Source of the DNA: Candidatus Cloacimonadota bacterium
GTDB taxonomy: Bacteria; Cloacimonadota; Cloacimonadia; Cloacimonadales; Cloacimonadaceae
Reading direction: 5' to 3'
Length of the DNA stretch: 5,720 bases
Assembly: GCA_028681035.1 (NCBI GenBank)
Contig: JAQUJJ010000189.1
Coordinates: 1-5,720, forward strand
Shown here: positions 5,650-5,720 of the stretch, one piece after another
Numbering within the stretch: position 1 is the first letter of the stretch
How the letters are laid out: the number at the start of each line of letters is the position of its first letter
Notes under the pieces: model-generated
Seen by the model: the letters and a program-made list of their open reading frames with translations, nothing else
Database searches by the model: none
What the model was told of the DNA's origin: nothing
Translations under genes and position numbers: made by a program

Positions 5650-5720
5650 AAACATACGATACGATTCCGACCTTTGTGCCATATCAATTAGTAGCATTTC
5701 GAATAAAACATCAGAATACA

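Noticed and set aside
5610..5687. N-terminal 26-codon extension of the second nuclease-like gene
   Set aside because: It would cover the TATAAT box and the strong SD at 5610-5619 and has no comparable SD itself.

Overview
The window looks like an accessory stretch of a bacterial chromosome. Genes are compact and mostly led by good Shine-Dalgarno sequences, base composition is moderately AT-rich, and every larger product is an enzyme-like protein of unassigned biological role. Nothing fixes the taxon. An uncultured Gram-negative lineage is plausible, but that is only an impression from codon use and SD style. No rRNA, tRNA, CRISPR array, transposase or integrase is visible.

Left part (1-3338, + strand): three genes in a row. 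The first is the C-terminal part of an AAA ATPase whose frame runs off the left edge. Fourteen bases later, behind a strong AAAGGAG, comes a 283-residue protein with a PD-(D/E)XK-nuclease-like core. After 55 bases comes a 455-residue protein that begins as a normal DnaE-type PHP domain. It continues into a shrunken polymerase palm in which all three catalytic aspartate positions appear lost, and it stops where a real DnaE would enter its fingers. This pseudo-polymerase is the most unusual object in the window. An ATPase + nuclease-fold + PHP/pseudo-DnaE cassette would suit DNA processing or defence, but that role is inference.

Middle (3339-4085): a small two-helix membrane protein on the + strand (3417-3650) is followed by a mostly non-coding stretch. 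It carries a strong hairpin reading as a minus-strand terminator (3764-3805), two further inverted repeats, and one credible 26-codon ORF on the minus strand (3971-4051).

Right part (4052-5720, - strand): two genes read leftward. The upstream one (5609 to 4911) is a soluble protein with a second, unrelated PD-(D/E)XK-like core near its C-terminus. The downstream one (4754 to 4086) looks like a papain-fold (C39-like or phytochelatin-synthase-like) cysteine peptidase without a signal peptide. A 156-base gap with inverted repeats separates them, and the 26-codon ORF lies 34 bases after the peptidase-like gene. The + and - blocks converge on the hairpin at 3764-3805.
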